NCBI RefSeq assembly: GCF_033842475.1
Contig: NZ_JAWXYB010000018.1
Span: 1,409,501-1,473,500 of the forward strand
Direction: 5' to 3'
Origin: Acidiphilium acidophilum
GTDB taxonomy: Bacteria; Pseudomonadota; Alphaproteobacteria; Acetobacterales; Acetobacteraceae
Length of the DNA stretch: 64,000 nucleotides
Part shown: one piece after another, positions 47,426 to 56,765 of the stretch
Layout: every line of letters starts with the position of its first letter
Numbering within the stretch: position 1 is the stretch's first letter
Notes under the pieces: generated by a model
What the model was told of the DNA's origin: nothing
The model's input: the letters and a program-made list of their open reading frames with translations, nothing else
Databases searched by the model: none
Made by a program: the position numbers and the translations under genes

Positions 47426-48423
47426 CAGCGGCCGCGTTCGCGTTCCTGTTGCGCTGTCATCCGCTGCTCATACGCCTCGACGATCCGTGCCACCAGCGGG
47501 TGGCGCACCACATCGCCCACCCCGAAGCGCGCAACCCCGATCCCCGGTACACCTTCGAGCGTGTCGAGCGCATCGGCAAGGCCCGACCGCGCCCCGCTCG
47601 GCAGATCGATCTGCGACAGATCCCCGGTGATCACCATCCGGGTGCCTTCACCCATCCGGGTCAGGAACATCTTCATCTGCACCGGTGTGGTGTTCTGCGC
47701 CTCGTCGAGAATGACGAAGGCATGAGCAAGCGTCCGCCCCCGCATGAAGGCGAGGGGAGCGATCTCGATCTCGCCCGCCGCCATCCGCCGCGTCATCAGA
47801 TCGCCCGGCAGCAGATCCTGCAACGCATCGTAGAGCGGTCGCAAATAGGGATCGACCTTCTCCTTCATATCGCCCGGCAGAAACCCCAGCCGTTCCCCGG
47901 CTTCGACGGCGGGGCGGGACAGCACGATCCGCTCGACCCGCCCGGAAATCAGCATCGCCACCGCCTGAGCCACCGCCAGATAGGTCTTGCCGGTCCCCGC
48001 CGGCCCGATCGCGAACACCATCTCGTGCTTGGCCAGCAATTCGATATATCCGGTCTGGCCCGGGCTGCGCGGCCCCACCGCCCCTTTGCGGGTGCGGATC
48101 GCCGGCAGGTCCGAAAGCGGCAGGCGCGGATCGGCACCCGGATCGACCAGCCGCGCCGCGGCATCGACCTCCCCGGCATCGATCGCCTCGCCGCGGGCAA
48201 GCCTCTGATACAGCGATGAAAGCGCGCTCTCCGCCGCCTCCACCCGGCTCGCCTCGCCCGAAATCGAAACCCGGTTGCCCCGGCACGCGACCCGCACACC
48301 GAGCCGCTGCTCGATCCGCGCGAGATTGCGGTCGTGATCTCCGACAAGAACGGACAGCAAGCCGTTGTTATTGAACGTCAAAGTGCGGGATAATGAAGCC
48401 GGCGGTGCGATGATCTGGCTCAC
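47425..48423 (-). CDS. PhoH-family ATPase (YbeZ)
   Basis: 332 residues. Walker [15 protein letters not shown] and Walker [20 protein letters not shown] of the PhoH family, with a KH-like region at the N-terminus. Partner of YbeY in RNA processing. GTG start that overlaps the miaB stop by four bases (GTGA), so the cluster is translationally coupled. Confidence 0.93.
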   Translation of the reverse strand: MSQIIAPPASLSRTLTFNNNGLLSVLVGDHDRNLARIEQRLGVRVACRGNRVSISGEASRVEAAESALSSLYQRLARGEAIDAGEVDAAARLVDPGADPRLPLSDLPAIRTRKGAVGPRSPGQTGYIELLAKHEMVFAIGPAGTGKTYLAVAQAVAMLISGRVERIVLSRPAVEAGERLGFLPGDMKEKVDPYLRPLYDALQDLLPGDLMTRRMAAGEIEIAPLAFMRGRTLAHAFVILDEAQNTTPVQMKMFLTRMGEGTRMVITGDLSQIDLPSGARSGLADALDTLEGVPGIGVARFGVGDVVRHPLVARIVEAYEQRMTAQQERERGR

Positions 48424-49850
48424 GCGGCGATTTGCTCCTGGTTGATTGTGCCCATCAGTGAATTGGGATTGGCGGATGTGATTGTCACCTCGGTCATTGT
48501 CCCGGGCCCGATCGCACCGTCCGCAACCCCGGCCCCGGCGACCACGACCGGTTGCAGATAAGGCGAACGCCCCGCGACCTGCCCGGGATACCGCCCCGCT
48601 CCGGTGAACAGCACCTCGAACCGCCGCCCGACCTGCGCGCGGTTGAATGCGTGCTGCTGATCGCGCAACAAGTCCTGCAATTCCAGCAGCCGCTCATGCG
48701 CGAGGGCAGGGGCCACCTGCGCCACCGCATCGGCAGCCGGCGTTCCCGGCCGGCGCGAATAAGTGAAACTATAGGCCAGCGCAAACTCCACCTCGCGCAC
48801 CAGTGCCATCGTCGCCCGGAAATCGGCATCTGTCTCGCCGGGAAACCCGATGATGAAATCGCTCGAAAACGCCATGTCGGGCCGCGCCGCCCGCAACGCC
48901 TCGATAATCCGGCGAAACCCCGCAACGGTATGGCGCCGGTTCATCGCGGTCAGGATCGCATCGGACCCCGACTGCACCGGCAGATGCAGAAACGGCATCA
49001 GCTTGGCATTGCGCCGGTGTGCCGCGATCAGATCATCGCCCATGTCGCGCGGGTGCGAGGTGGTATAGCGCAGCCGCCCGATCTCGGGGATCTCGGCCAG
49101 CGCATCGAGCAGCCGCGCCAGCGACCAGTCCCGCCCATCGAGCCCTTCGCCGTGCCACGCATTCACATTCTGGCCGAGCAGCGCAATCTCGCGCGCCCCC
49201 CGAGCGACCAGCCGCTTCGCCTCCGCAATGATCGCCGCCGCCGGCCGGCTCTGCTCCGCCCCGCGCGTATAGGGCACCACGCAGAACGTGCAGAACTTGT
49301 CGCAGCCTTCCTGGATCGCAATATTCGCGATCGCCCCCTGACCCGACTGATCCTCCGGCAGGAAATCGAATTTCTGCTCCGCGGGAAACGCGGTATCGAT
49401 CACCGATGCCCCGATCACCGATGCCCGCTTTGCCTCGACCGCCGCGATCAGTTCAGGCAGTTTGTGATAGGCCTGCGACCCGACCACCAGATCGACATAA
49501 GGCGCCCGCCGCAAAATCTCCGCCCCTTCGGCCTGGGCGACGCACCCCGCCACCGCGATCATCATCCGCCCGCCGCGCGCCTCCTTCACCGCCCGCAACC
49601 GCCCGAGCGCCGAAAACAGCTTGTCCGCCGCCCGCTCGCGAATATGACAGGTGTTGAAAATCACCATGTCGGCATCGTCGGTCGCGACCTCCCGATACCC
49701 GATCGGCCGCAGCACATCCGCCATCCGCAGACTGTCATACGCGTTCATCTGGCAGCCCCAGGTCACGATATGCAGGGTGCGTAACGCGGCGTCGTCATGG
49801 CGTACAAAGACGGGTCGGGTAGTGGCGGTGCGGGTCGTCGTTTCGGTCAT
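48420..49850 (-). CDS. miaB: tRNA-2-methylthio-N6-dimethylallyladenosine synthase
   Basis: 476 residues. N-terminal UPF0004 domain with [14 protein letters not shown] and NTCHIRERA, each holding cluster cysteines, then a radical-SAM motif [15 protein letters not shown], and a C-terminal TRAM domain. Adds the methylthio group to i6A37 of tRNA. The [10 protein letters not shown] block separates MiaB from MtaB/RimO. First gene of the operon. Confidence 0.95.
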   Translation of the reverse strand: MTETTTRTATTRPVFVRHDDAALRTLHIVTWGCQMNAYDSLRMADVLRPIGYREVATDDADMVIFNTCHIRERAADKLFSALGRLRAVKEARGGRMMIAVAGCVAQAEGAEILRRAPYVDLVVGSQAYHKLPELIAAVEAKRASVIGASVIDTAFPAEQKFDFLPEDQSGQGAIANIAIQEGCDKFCTFCVVPYTRGAEQSRPAAAIIAEAKRLVARGAREIALLGQNVNAWHGEGLDGRDWSLARLLDALAEIPEIGRLRYTTSHPRDMGDDLIAAHRRNAKLMPFLHLPVQSGSDAILTAMNRRHTVAGFRRIIEALRAARPDMAFSSDFIIGFPGETDADFRATMALVREVEFALAYSFTYSRRPGTPAADAVAQVAPALAHERLLELQDLLRDQQHAFNRAQVGRRFEVLFTGAGRYPGQVAGRSPYLQPVVVAGAGVADGAIGPGTMTEVTITSANPNSLMGTINQEQIAA

Positions 49851-49987
49851 TCCTGATCATCCGGGCATGAAATCAGCCCGTCGATGTGCCGAGTTGCCGA
49901 TGCGGTCAAGCGCGCCTGAATGATACCTGCCCCGAGTCCATGGTCCGAGTCCATCAATCGAGTATCGCAGACCGACCGCCCGTCATG

Positions 49988-50821
49988 TCAAGACTTTTCC
50001 GATGACGCTTCGGCTTCAACGTCCCGCCCCTGGCGGATCTGCGCCGCAACCGCCCCGATCCGTGCCTCCAGCGCCGCGCCGAGCTGCTTGCGCCCGCCCG
50101 CAACCACCAGCGGCGGATCGATCACGATCCGCGCCCGCCAGTCATGCCGTCCGAGTTCGGCGTAATGCGAGGCAATGTCCATATCGCCATACCACGCCAC
50201 CAGGGGTCGGTTGCGCCGGCAGATCGGCAACCCGTCCATCCGGTCGTAAACGATCGTCACCGCCTGCACGATCGGCCTGGTCGCATCCCCCGCGAGGGCG
50301 AGGAATGTCGGATGAAACGGCATCACCCGCGCCCCGTCCGAGGTCGTGCCCTCGGGAAACAGGATCAGATTATCCCCGGCGGCCAGGCGCTCCTGCATCG
50401 CATTGCGCTCGCCCGCCGCCGCGCGATGCCGGCGCGAGACGAAAATCGTCCGCCCCGCCGCCGCCACCCAGTTGATCCCGGGCCAGCGCGCAACCTCCGC
50501 CTTCGCCACGAAACACCCCGGCAGCACCGCCCCAAGGGCGACGATATCGAGCCATGAACTATGATTCGCCACAAAAATCACCGGCCGCCCGTCTCCCTGC
50601 GCCACCGCGCCGCTGACATCGAGCCGCAACCCCACGATCCGCGCCACCCCGCCCCAGTAGCGCATCGGCAATCGCTGCTTGCCCGCCCCTGGCAGCCGGA
50701 TCAGCACCATCTGCACCGGCAGCAGAACCAGCGTCCAGACCACGAACACCACCAGCCGCCCCAGCATGCGCAGGGTCGCGACCACCCCTAACCCCGACAG
50801 AAGCCCCGCGTCACGGCGCAT
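49988..50821 (-). CDS. 1-Acyl-sn-glycerol-3-phosphate acyltransferase (PlsC-type)
   Basis: 277 residues. Catalytic NHSSWLD (HX4D motif) and the FPEGTTSDG substrate-binding block, plus a hydrophobic N-terminal stretch. Acylates lysophosphatidic acid in phospholipid synthesis; a lyso-ornithine lipid acyltransferase is also possible. Overlaps the RgpF-like stop by 11 bases, so it may be transcribed with the glycan cluster. Confidence 0.88.
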   Translation of the reverse strand: MRRDAGLLSGLGVVATLRMLGRLVVFVVWTLVLLPVQMVLIRLPGAGKQRLPMRYWGGVARIVGLRLDVSGAVAQGDGRPVIFVANHSSWLDIVALGAVLPGCFVAKAEVARWPGINWVAAAGRTIFVSRRHRAAAGERNAMQERLAAGDNLILFPEGTTSDGARVMPFHPTFLALAGDATRPIVQAVTIVYDRMDGLPICRRNRPLVAWYGDMDIASHYAELGRHDWRARIVIDPPLVVAGGRKQLGAALEARIGAVAAQIRQGRDVEAEASSEKS

Positions 50822-51854
50822 CCCCCTTCAGCATCGTCCGCAAATCCGCAATGATCGGCCCCGGATCAACCCCGAGCGTATCCCGCAGCACATCCGCCCA
50901 ATCCCCGACATCCTCAACCCGCGTCGGATTGTCGCGCAGCAATTCCCGCTTGATGAACGGATACCCCGACAGCAGCAGATGCCGCCACAAATCTGAGGTC
51001 GGGTTGAGCGGCTTGCGCCGGGCGATCGCATCGCGCAGCCGCAGCACATGCAGCCAGCGGGTCAGGTCGAGCGGATCGTTGCGCGTCGATCCGTCTCCCG
51101 CCAGATACTCGGTCAACTGGTCGCGGCTGATCTGCTTGGTCAACATCTCATAGGGCCACAGCACCGAAACCCGCAGCCCCGCCTTGATCATCGCCTGGGT
51201 CATGCCGATCTCATATTTCCCGATCACATAGGCTTTCGAAGGTGCCGGGATCACCTGCGCCCAGAATTTGCGGAACGCCGCCGAGCGGATCGCCCGCGGC
51301 CCGAACGCCACGAAATACGACTGCAGATGATACCGCCGCTGCCAGCTTTCGGTCAGTCCCCAGACATCCGCCTCGGCATAATCGAGCCGTAACAGCGTCG
51401 CCTCCAGCGGTCGCACCGGTCCGAACACGCTGTCATTGACGATGATGATCTCCTCGGTCTCCGCCTGCGGCAAATTCAGCGTCTCGATCCCGTCCCGCCA
51501 GCCGCCGAAATCATACCCGATATTGCGCCGCACCAGCACGCCCGCGCACAGGGTCAGAAGCCGCGCCTCGGCATTGGGCTCGATCTTGCCCGCATTGGTC
51601 ACGAAAACGACCGACCGTCCCGATTCCGCCAGTTGCGCGATATAGCTGAACAACGCCTCGCGAACCCGCCCGCCGCGATCCCAGTGCAAAAACAGCACCA
51701 CTTTCGGCCCGAGCGAAATCCCGGTGACCGGCTTGCTGACGATCACCTGATGCGGGCTGCGCAACCGCCCGAGCACCCCTGCCACCGCAAGCGTGACCGC
51801 CGCACGAACCGCGCTGACCCCGAGCCAGAGCCGGCGCAACACCGCCATCATCGT
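50811..51854 (-). CDS. Rhamnan-synthesis-F-like protein
   Basis: 347 residues from ATG 51854. The core resembles the RgpF family (rhamnose-glucose polysaccharide synthesis): VVLFLHWDRGGRV, RRNIGYDFGGWRDGI, IIIVNDSVFGPV, and GKYEIGMTQAMIKAGL. Acts on surface polysaccharides, probably as a glycosyltransferase-like protein. Alternative starts are ATG 51887 and 51851. Its 5' end is overlapped by about 340 bases of the preceding open frame; it may be the C-terminal part of a larger protein split by a frameshift. Confidence 0.8.
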   Translation of the reverse strand, partial: TMMAVLRRLWLGVSAVRAAVTLAVAGVLGRLRSPHQVIVSKPVTGISLGPKVVLFLHWDRGGRVREALFSYIAQLAESGRSVVFVTNAGKIEPNAEARLLTLCAGVLVRRNIGYDFGGWRDGIETLNLPQAETEEIIIVNDSVFGPVRPLEATLLRLDYAEADVWGLTESWQRRYHLQSYFVAFGPRAIRSAAFRKFWAQVIPAPSKAYVIGKYEIGMTQAMIKAGLRVSVLWPYEMLTKQISRDQLTEYLAGDGSTRNDPLDLTRWLHVLRLRDAIARRKPLNPTSDLWRHLLLSGYPFIKRELLRDNPTRVEDVGDWADVLRDTLGVDPGPIIADLRTMLKGDAP

Positions 51855-54800
51855 GCCCCCCGCCGGTGAGTTCCGCCGCGAGATCATCCGGAGCGCCCTG
51901 ATACCGCTTCAGCATGGCCCGGCCCAACGCGGTCGCCTCCGCCGCCCGGTCGGTCCGGTGCAGCGCGATGATCTCGCCCCGCAGCGACTCCCAGAACAGC
52001 GCGGGTGCCGCCTCGCCCTCGCCAAGCTCCAGCGCAAAACCCCGGCGCACCGCAGCGAAGGCCGCTTCGGCCCGGTGCGGCTGCGCCGGTTCCTGCAGAT
52101 CGAGAACGCCGAGCGCATACCCGGCACTTCGCAACCCCTCCGTCGTCGCCTTCGCGTAATTGACAAAATCCTTTTCGATCCGCGAGCGCAGCCGCCCCGC
52201 CCCGGCAAAATCCCCCCTCGCCACGGCGGTGACGAACCCGGCGGTCGCCAGCGCCTGAACCCGCGCCGGTTCGGCATCGGCGTCGAGCATGTCGAGCAAT
52301 CCCACCAGCCCCTCGATATCGCCGGATTCCGCCGCGAATCTCGCCTCCGTCGCGATCAGATCGGCACGGCTCGCCGGATCGAGCAGGGTAATATCGATCA
52401 TCCCGAACAGCGGTCGCGCCTCGTCCTCGCGCCCGAGATGGATCAACCGCAACGCGGCCTGCGCCCGCGCATCGGCACAAGCCACCGCCGTCAAACCGGG
52501 CAGGCGCGCGACCAGATGCGGCACATCCGCCGGATCGCCCCTGACCAGCGCAAGCGCGACCAGCGCGATCGACGCATCAGCCCCATCCTCGTCATCCCCC
52601 CGCCGCGCCCACGCCTCGATCGGCGCGCCCTCCCGCAGATCAATCGCCTCGTCGTAACGCCCCCGGTTGACCAGCGTCACGAAGGCCCCGAGCGTGATCT
52701 GCCGCCGCCGCTCCTCATCGATCCCCACCCCGGCAATCCGTCGCGGCGCCATCGCCGGATCGCCGGTTACAAGGTCGAGAATCGCAAGCCCGATGACCGC
52801 ATCCAGCCCCTCCAACGTCGCCGGATCGGCCATCGCCTCGATCCCCTCCGCCCGCGCAAACGCCTCGGCATCCTGATACCGCGCCGCATTCACCAGCCGC
52901 GAAAACGCCCCGATGATCAGCTCGCACCGCCGCGCCTCATCAATCGCCAGCCCCGCGAGCCGGGCCGGCACATCCATCGGGTCCCCGGTCGCCAGATCGA
53001 GCAGCGCCAGCGCCAGCCGCGCATCGTGCCCGGCGACATCATCGCGCGCCACCGCCCGGCTGACGATGTTCTCGGCATCCACGAACAGTATCGCCTCCTC
53101 ATGCCGCCCGGCATCGACCAGCCGGCAGAACGCCTCCAGCACGATCTGATCGCGCCGCGCCGGATCGAGCGCCACCCCGCGCAGCAGTCCCGGAACCGCC
53201 ACCGGATCGGCGGTCCGCTCGATCACGATCGCCAGCGCCGCCCGCGCATCCGCCGCCACATCATCCTCGCGCCGCAGCGCCGCGGCACTCACCGCCCCGA
53301 TATGAAGCGCCGCCTCCCCGTACCGCCCGCCATTCGTCAGGCGCACGAACCCACCCAGCAAAATCTCATCCGCCGCGGTCTCTCCGGCATCCATCATCCC
53401 CGCGATCATCATCGCCTCCGCCGGATCGCCGTCAGGCGCCAGCGCCATCTGCCCGCGCACGATCATCGCATCCCGCCGCACCAGCGCGGGCAGATCATCC
53501 AGCTCATCCAGCAGCCCATACCGCCCGACCATCTCCCGCGCCGGATCGATCGCCCCCTGATTGACCAGTTCGACCACCACCCGCCACGTCGCCGCCGCAA
53601 GCTCACCCCGCCCGACCGGCAGCGACCGCAGATAATCAACCCGCCCCAGCGTCTCCGGTGCCGCCACCCGCGCCGCCTCGATCGCCGCTTCCGCCGCCCC
53701 GCGCCACACCAGTTCCTCGGCCAGACCGTCGTTCAGCGTCGCCTGTGCCAGAGCGGAATGAAGTGCCTGCGCCGCCATGCCCGCGAGCGTGAACATCGCC
53801 CCCGCCTGCGGTCGCAGCACCGGCTCGGCGCGCAACCGGCTCGCCTCGGCGTATAAAATCATCCCGAGATTCAGCGGCATCGCATCCTTCAGCGCAGCCA
53901 GCCCGATCCCGAAAAAATCCGCCGGAACCTCCCGTAACTCATCGAGATCGAGCCCGAACCGCGCCCTGATCGCCGGCCACAGCAAACCCCGCGCCGTCCG
54001 CGCCGCCGCCCAATCCAGATCCACCACCGCCTCGAACATCGCGCGCCCGGCAAACCCCAGCCCCAGATCGCTCCCGGTCGGCACCGCCGCCGCCCGCGCC
54101 GCCAGATAATTCCGAAACCGCGCCCGATGATCCGCCCGCTCGTCGGTCACCACCCCCGCGATCGCCCCGGCATAGGCCACCAGCGTCAGCCCGTCCCGCC
54201 CGACCACGACATCGCCGAACCCGGCCGCCGCAAACAACCGGCGCAAACTCGCCTCGGTCTGAAACACCATGTGAATGCCCGGTGCCAGCAACTGCGCCAG
54301 CGCCGCCTCCGGCGTCTCGCGCCTGATCGCCTCGCCATCCGGCGTCGTCAGCAGCAACACCCCGTCGCGCGCCAGCCGCGCCCGCAACGCTGCCAGCAGG
54401 GCAGGGGGTTGCTCGACATGCTCGATCACCTCGGTCGCCGCGATCACGTCCCAGATCCGCGCTTCCGGGTCGGCCTGCGGAAAATACCCATCACGGATCT
54501 CGATCGCGAGATCCGCCGCCCCCAGCCGCGCCATCGGCGACGGATCGATGCCCATCCCCTCCCAGCCCAGCGCATGGATCGCGAAATCCAGCCCGAACCC
54601 GTACCCGCACCCGATCTCCAGAAACCGCGTGCCCCCCGGCCGGTCGATCCGCCCGAGCGGTGCCGTGATCGGCACCAGCCCCGCGCCCTGCTGGATGTGA
54701 AACTGATGCCAGCCCCAATCCATCACATCCGGATCATGATAATTCGGCACCTTCAGCGGCGGATAGAACCGCGCGGTGCAGGATGGACACATATAAACCG

Positions 54801-54951
54801 GCTTGCGATCGCCCTGCGGCAGCTTGGGCGCCACCCAGGCCACATCCAGTACATGCGGCTTGTCCCCCGCCGCACCGCAATTCGGGCACACCCCCTGATA
54901 CGCCGGCTGATCCGATGCCGGCCAGTCGATCCGGATGCCGCCCGCCGGCAC
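51511..54951 (-). CDS. Methyltransferase with long helical repeat region, apparent frameshift at 3' end
   Basis: From GTG 54951 (GGGAGG eight bases upstream) the frame gives about 1030 credible residues. An N-terminal zinc ribbon (CPNC, residues 22-25; CPSC, 55-58) precedes a SAM methyltransferase domain (FLEIGCGYGFG near 110, then EVIEHVEQPPALLAAL). Next comes a mainly alpha-helical region with four tandem ~74-residue repeats (about 530-820). From 51861 downwards the frame continues ~117 codons antagonistic to rgpF, with Arg/Gly-rich shadow composition, to a stop at 51511. A six-G run at 51856-51861 sits exactly at this point. Probably a glycan methyltransferase or scaffold. Confidence 0.72.
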   Translation of the reverse strand: MPAGGIRIDWPASDQPAYQGVCPNCGAAGDKPHVLDVAWVAPKLPQGDRKPVYMCPSCTARFYPPLKVPNYHDPDVMDWGWHQFHIQQGAGLVPITAPLGRIDRPGGTRFLEIGCGYGFGLDFAIHALGWEGMGIDPSPMARLGAADLAIEIRDGYFPQADPEARIWDVIAATEVIEHVEQPPALLAALRARLARDGVLLLTTPDGEAIRRETPEAALAQLLAPGIHMVFQTEASLRRLFAAAGFGDVVVGRDGLTLVAYAGAIAGVVTDERADHRARFRNYLAARAAAVPTGSDLGLGFAGRAMFEAVVDLDWAAARTARGLLWPAIRARFGLDLDELREVPADFFGIGLAALKDAMPLNLGMILYAEASRLRAEPVLRPQAGAMFTLAGMAAQALHSALAQATLNDGLAEELVWRGAAEAAIEAARVAAPETLGRVDYLRSLPVGRGELAAATWRVVVELVNQGAIDPAREMVGRYGLLDELDDLPALVRRDAMIVRGQMALAPDGDPAEAMMIAGMMDAGETAADEILLGGFVRLTNGGRYGEAALHIGAVSAAALRREDDVAADARAALAIVIERTADPVAVPGLLRGVALDPARRDQIVLEAFCRLVDAGRHEEAILFVDAENIVSRAVARDDVAGHDARLALALLDLATGDPMDVPARLAGLAIDEARRCELIIGAFSRLVNAARYQDAEAFARAEGIEAMADPATLEGLDAVIGLAILDLVTGDPAMAPRRIAGVGIDEERRRQITLGAFVTLVNRGRYDEAIDLREGAPIEAWARRGDDEDGADASIALVALALVRGDPADVPHLVARLPGLTAVACADARAQAALRLIHLGREDEARPLFGMIDITLLDPASRADLIATEARFAAESGDIEGLVGLLDMLDADAEPARVQALATAGFVTAVARGDFAGAGRLRSRIEKDFVNYAKATTEGLRSAGYALGVLDLQEPAQPHRAEAAFAAVRRGFALELGEGEAAPALFWESLRGEIIALHRTDRAAEATALGRAMLKRYQGAPDDLAAELTGGGHDDGGVAPALARGQRGSCGGHACGGRGARAVAQPASGDRQQAGHRDFARAESGAVFALGSRRAGSRGVVQLYRATGGIGTVGRFRDQCGQDRAQCRGAASDPVRGRAGAAQYRV
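52485..53364 (-). repeat. Four tandem ~74-residue protein repeats
   Basis: Repeat units begin near 53364, 53145, 52920 and 52698. Shared core: GAFxRLVNxGRYxEA at the start and DARxALALLDLxTGDPxxVP...IDExRR towards the end. Diverged at DNA level, so ancient duplication rather than recent slippage. TPR/Sel1-like but not a match to either consensus that I know. Confidence 0.75.
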
Positions 54952-54986
54952 GTCACCATCCTCCCGCCCGGGCACGCCGGATGTGC

Positions 54987-56765
54987 TCAAGCGAACAGCG
55001 CCGGCACCCGGGCCCGCAGCGCTTCGGTCAACTCCTCCCGCCGCGCCCACAGCGCATGATACCAGTCGGTCCGCGCCCGGACCTGATACGCCAGCATCCG
55101 CCCCGCGCTCACCTCGGCCCGCGCCGCCTCCGCCAGCCGCCGCGCCGCATCGGGGTAGGCGAGCAGCCGCAGCAACTGCATCCGCAGATGATCCGGGCTG
55201 CGGAACAGCAACCCGGTCTCGCCCTCGCGCACGCTCGCCTCATACACCACCGGGCTGCACAGCGAGACCACGCGCGCCGCACTCGCCTCCAAAAATTTCA
55301 GATCCGATTTCGCCTGATTGAACACGGTATCCTGCAACGGCATGAACGAAATCTCCGACTGCGCGAGCAGCCCCCGATAGGTCGGGTAATCGCAGGTCGG
55401 CACGAACGTCTTTTCCGTCGTATCCAGCGCATCGAAAAACCCGCGATCATGCACCACGGTCACGGCAAGCCGCGCCCCCACCGCCCGCAGCACCTCGTTC
55501 AGCACCGGCATATACGGCGCCCAATCCTCCTCGCGGTTCAGCGCCCCGAAAAACAGCGTCATCCGCTCGGGATCGGCGAAATTCACCGGCGTCGGCAGTT
55601 CCGCCACCGCGTTCGGAAACACCGCGATCTCGGGATTGAACCCGCACAGCACCGCCGCCAGCGCCTCGGTACTGGTCTGCACCGCATGCACCGCCGTGAA
55701 CGTCAGCAAATCCGCCTGCGAAACCCCGCGCGCCTCCAGAAATCCCGGATGATCGTCGAATTCCGACACCACGACATACCCGCGCCGGATCAGCTCGCGC
55801 ACCCGCGCCAGCCCCGGCTCGCCGAGCAGCAGCGGCCGGTGCAGCACCGCCACCTGCGCCCCGCCCTCGAATATCGGGGTCAGCTCGCTCTCCGGGCGAA
55901 TACTGGTCAGCAGCGAGGCATCGGTCGCCATCGCCCGCACCGGCTCGATCACCCGCGCATCGGAAACCCCGCCCACCGGCGGCAGCATGGTGGCGCCGAG
56001 CACCAGCCGGGGCCGCGGCTGCTTCTTCGCCCGCCACACGAACTGGATCGGCGCCGCCCGGTTCAGATAATCCCCGGTATCGATCCCCAGCGCGCCGAGC
56101 GCCGGTCCCATCGCCTCGACAAACCGCGCCGCCTCGGTCGGATCGACCGGGCGCGGCCGCACATCGCACACCGTCAGCCCGGCCCGCTCCAGCGCCGCCC
56201 CCATGGTGCGCGGGGTGAACCACCGCAGATGCGTCCGGTCGAGCAACCCGGCATCCTCATAATCGAAACTGCCCTTGAGCAGCCGGTAGGTGATGCTCCA
56301 ATGCTCGACATTGGGAAAACACACCAGTACCGTCCCATCCGGATTGAGCACCTCGACATGCCGCGCCAGTACCGCCCACGGATCGGCCAGATGCTCCAGC
56401 ACATCGCCATACACCAGGCAGTCGACCCCCTCGGACAAATCGAAGGGAAACGCCTCGGTCTGCACGTCGCACACCGCCGCCTCGGTCAGCCGGGTCCGCG
56501 CCACCTCGATCGAACCGGGATCGATATCCACGCCCAGCATCCGCGCGCGCGGATTGCGCCGCAGATACGCCGCCCCGATCGCCCCGCCGCCGCACCCGAT
56601 ATCGATCAGCGTGCGCGCGGTCAGCGGCATGGTCTCGACCAGATCGGGATTGGCGAAATCCGGATACGCCCCGATCATCGCAAGCCCATGCTGATCGCGC
56701 CGCACCGCCTCCTCGCCCGCCGGTCCGGCGGTCTGCCCCTCGTGAGCGGTGGCGACATCATCCAT
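54987..56765 (-). CDS. SAM methyltransferase-glycosyltransferase fusion
   Basis: 592 residues. The N-terminal half (about 20-240) is a class I methyltransferase: TLIDIGCGGGAIGAAYLR, DVLEHLADPWAVLARH. The C-terminal half (about 260-580) looks like a GT4-type glycosyltransferase, with FPNAVAELPTPVNF and KFLEASAARVVSLCSPVVYEASVREGETGLL; the EASAAR-x-EGETG region matches the sugar-nucleotide-binding end of GT4 enzymes. ATG 56765 overlaps the ugd stop by eight bases. Its role is glycan chain modification and extension. An upstream ATG at 56783 is possible. Confidence 0.78.
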   Translation of the reverse strand: MDDVATAHEGQTAGPAGEEAVRRDQHGLAMIGAYPDFANPDLVETMPLTARTLIDIGCGGGAIGAAYLRRNPRARMLGVDIDPGSIEVARTRLTEAAVCDVQTEAFPFDLSEGVDCLVYGDVLEHLADPWAVLARHVEVLNPDGTVLVCFPNVEHWSITYRLLKGSFDYEDAGLLDRTHLRWFTPRTMGAALERAGLTVCDVRPRPVDPTEAARFVEAMGPALGALGIDTGDYLNRAAPIQFVWRAKKQPRPRLVLGATMLPPVGGVSDARVIEPVRAMATDASLLTSIRPESELTPIFEGGAQVAVLHRPLLLGEPGLARVRELIRRGYVVVSEFDDHPGFLEARGVSQADLLTFTAVHAVQTSTEALAAVLCGFNPEIAVFPNAVAELPTPVNFADPERMTLFFGALNREEDWAPYMPVLNEVLRAVGARLAVTVVHDRGFFDALDTTEKTFVPTCDYPTYRGLLAQSEISFMPLQDTVFNQAKSDLKFLEASAARVVSLCSPVVYEASVREGETGLLFRSPDHLRMQLLRLLAYPDAARRLAEAARAEVSAGRMLAYQVRARTDWYHALWARREELTEALRARVPALFA

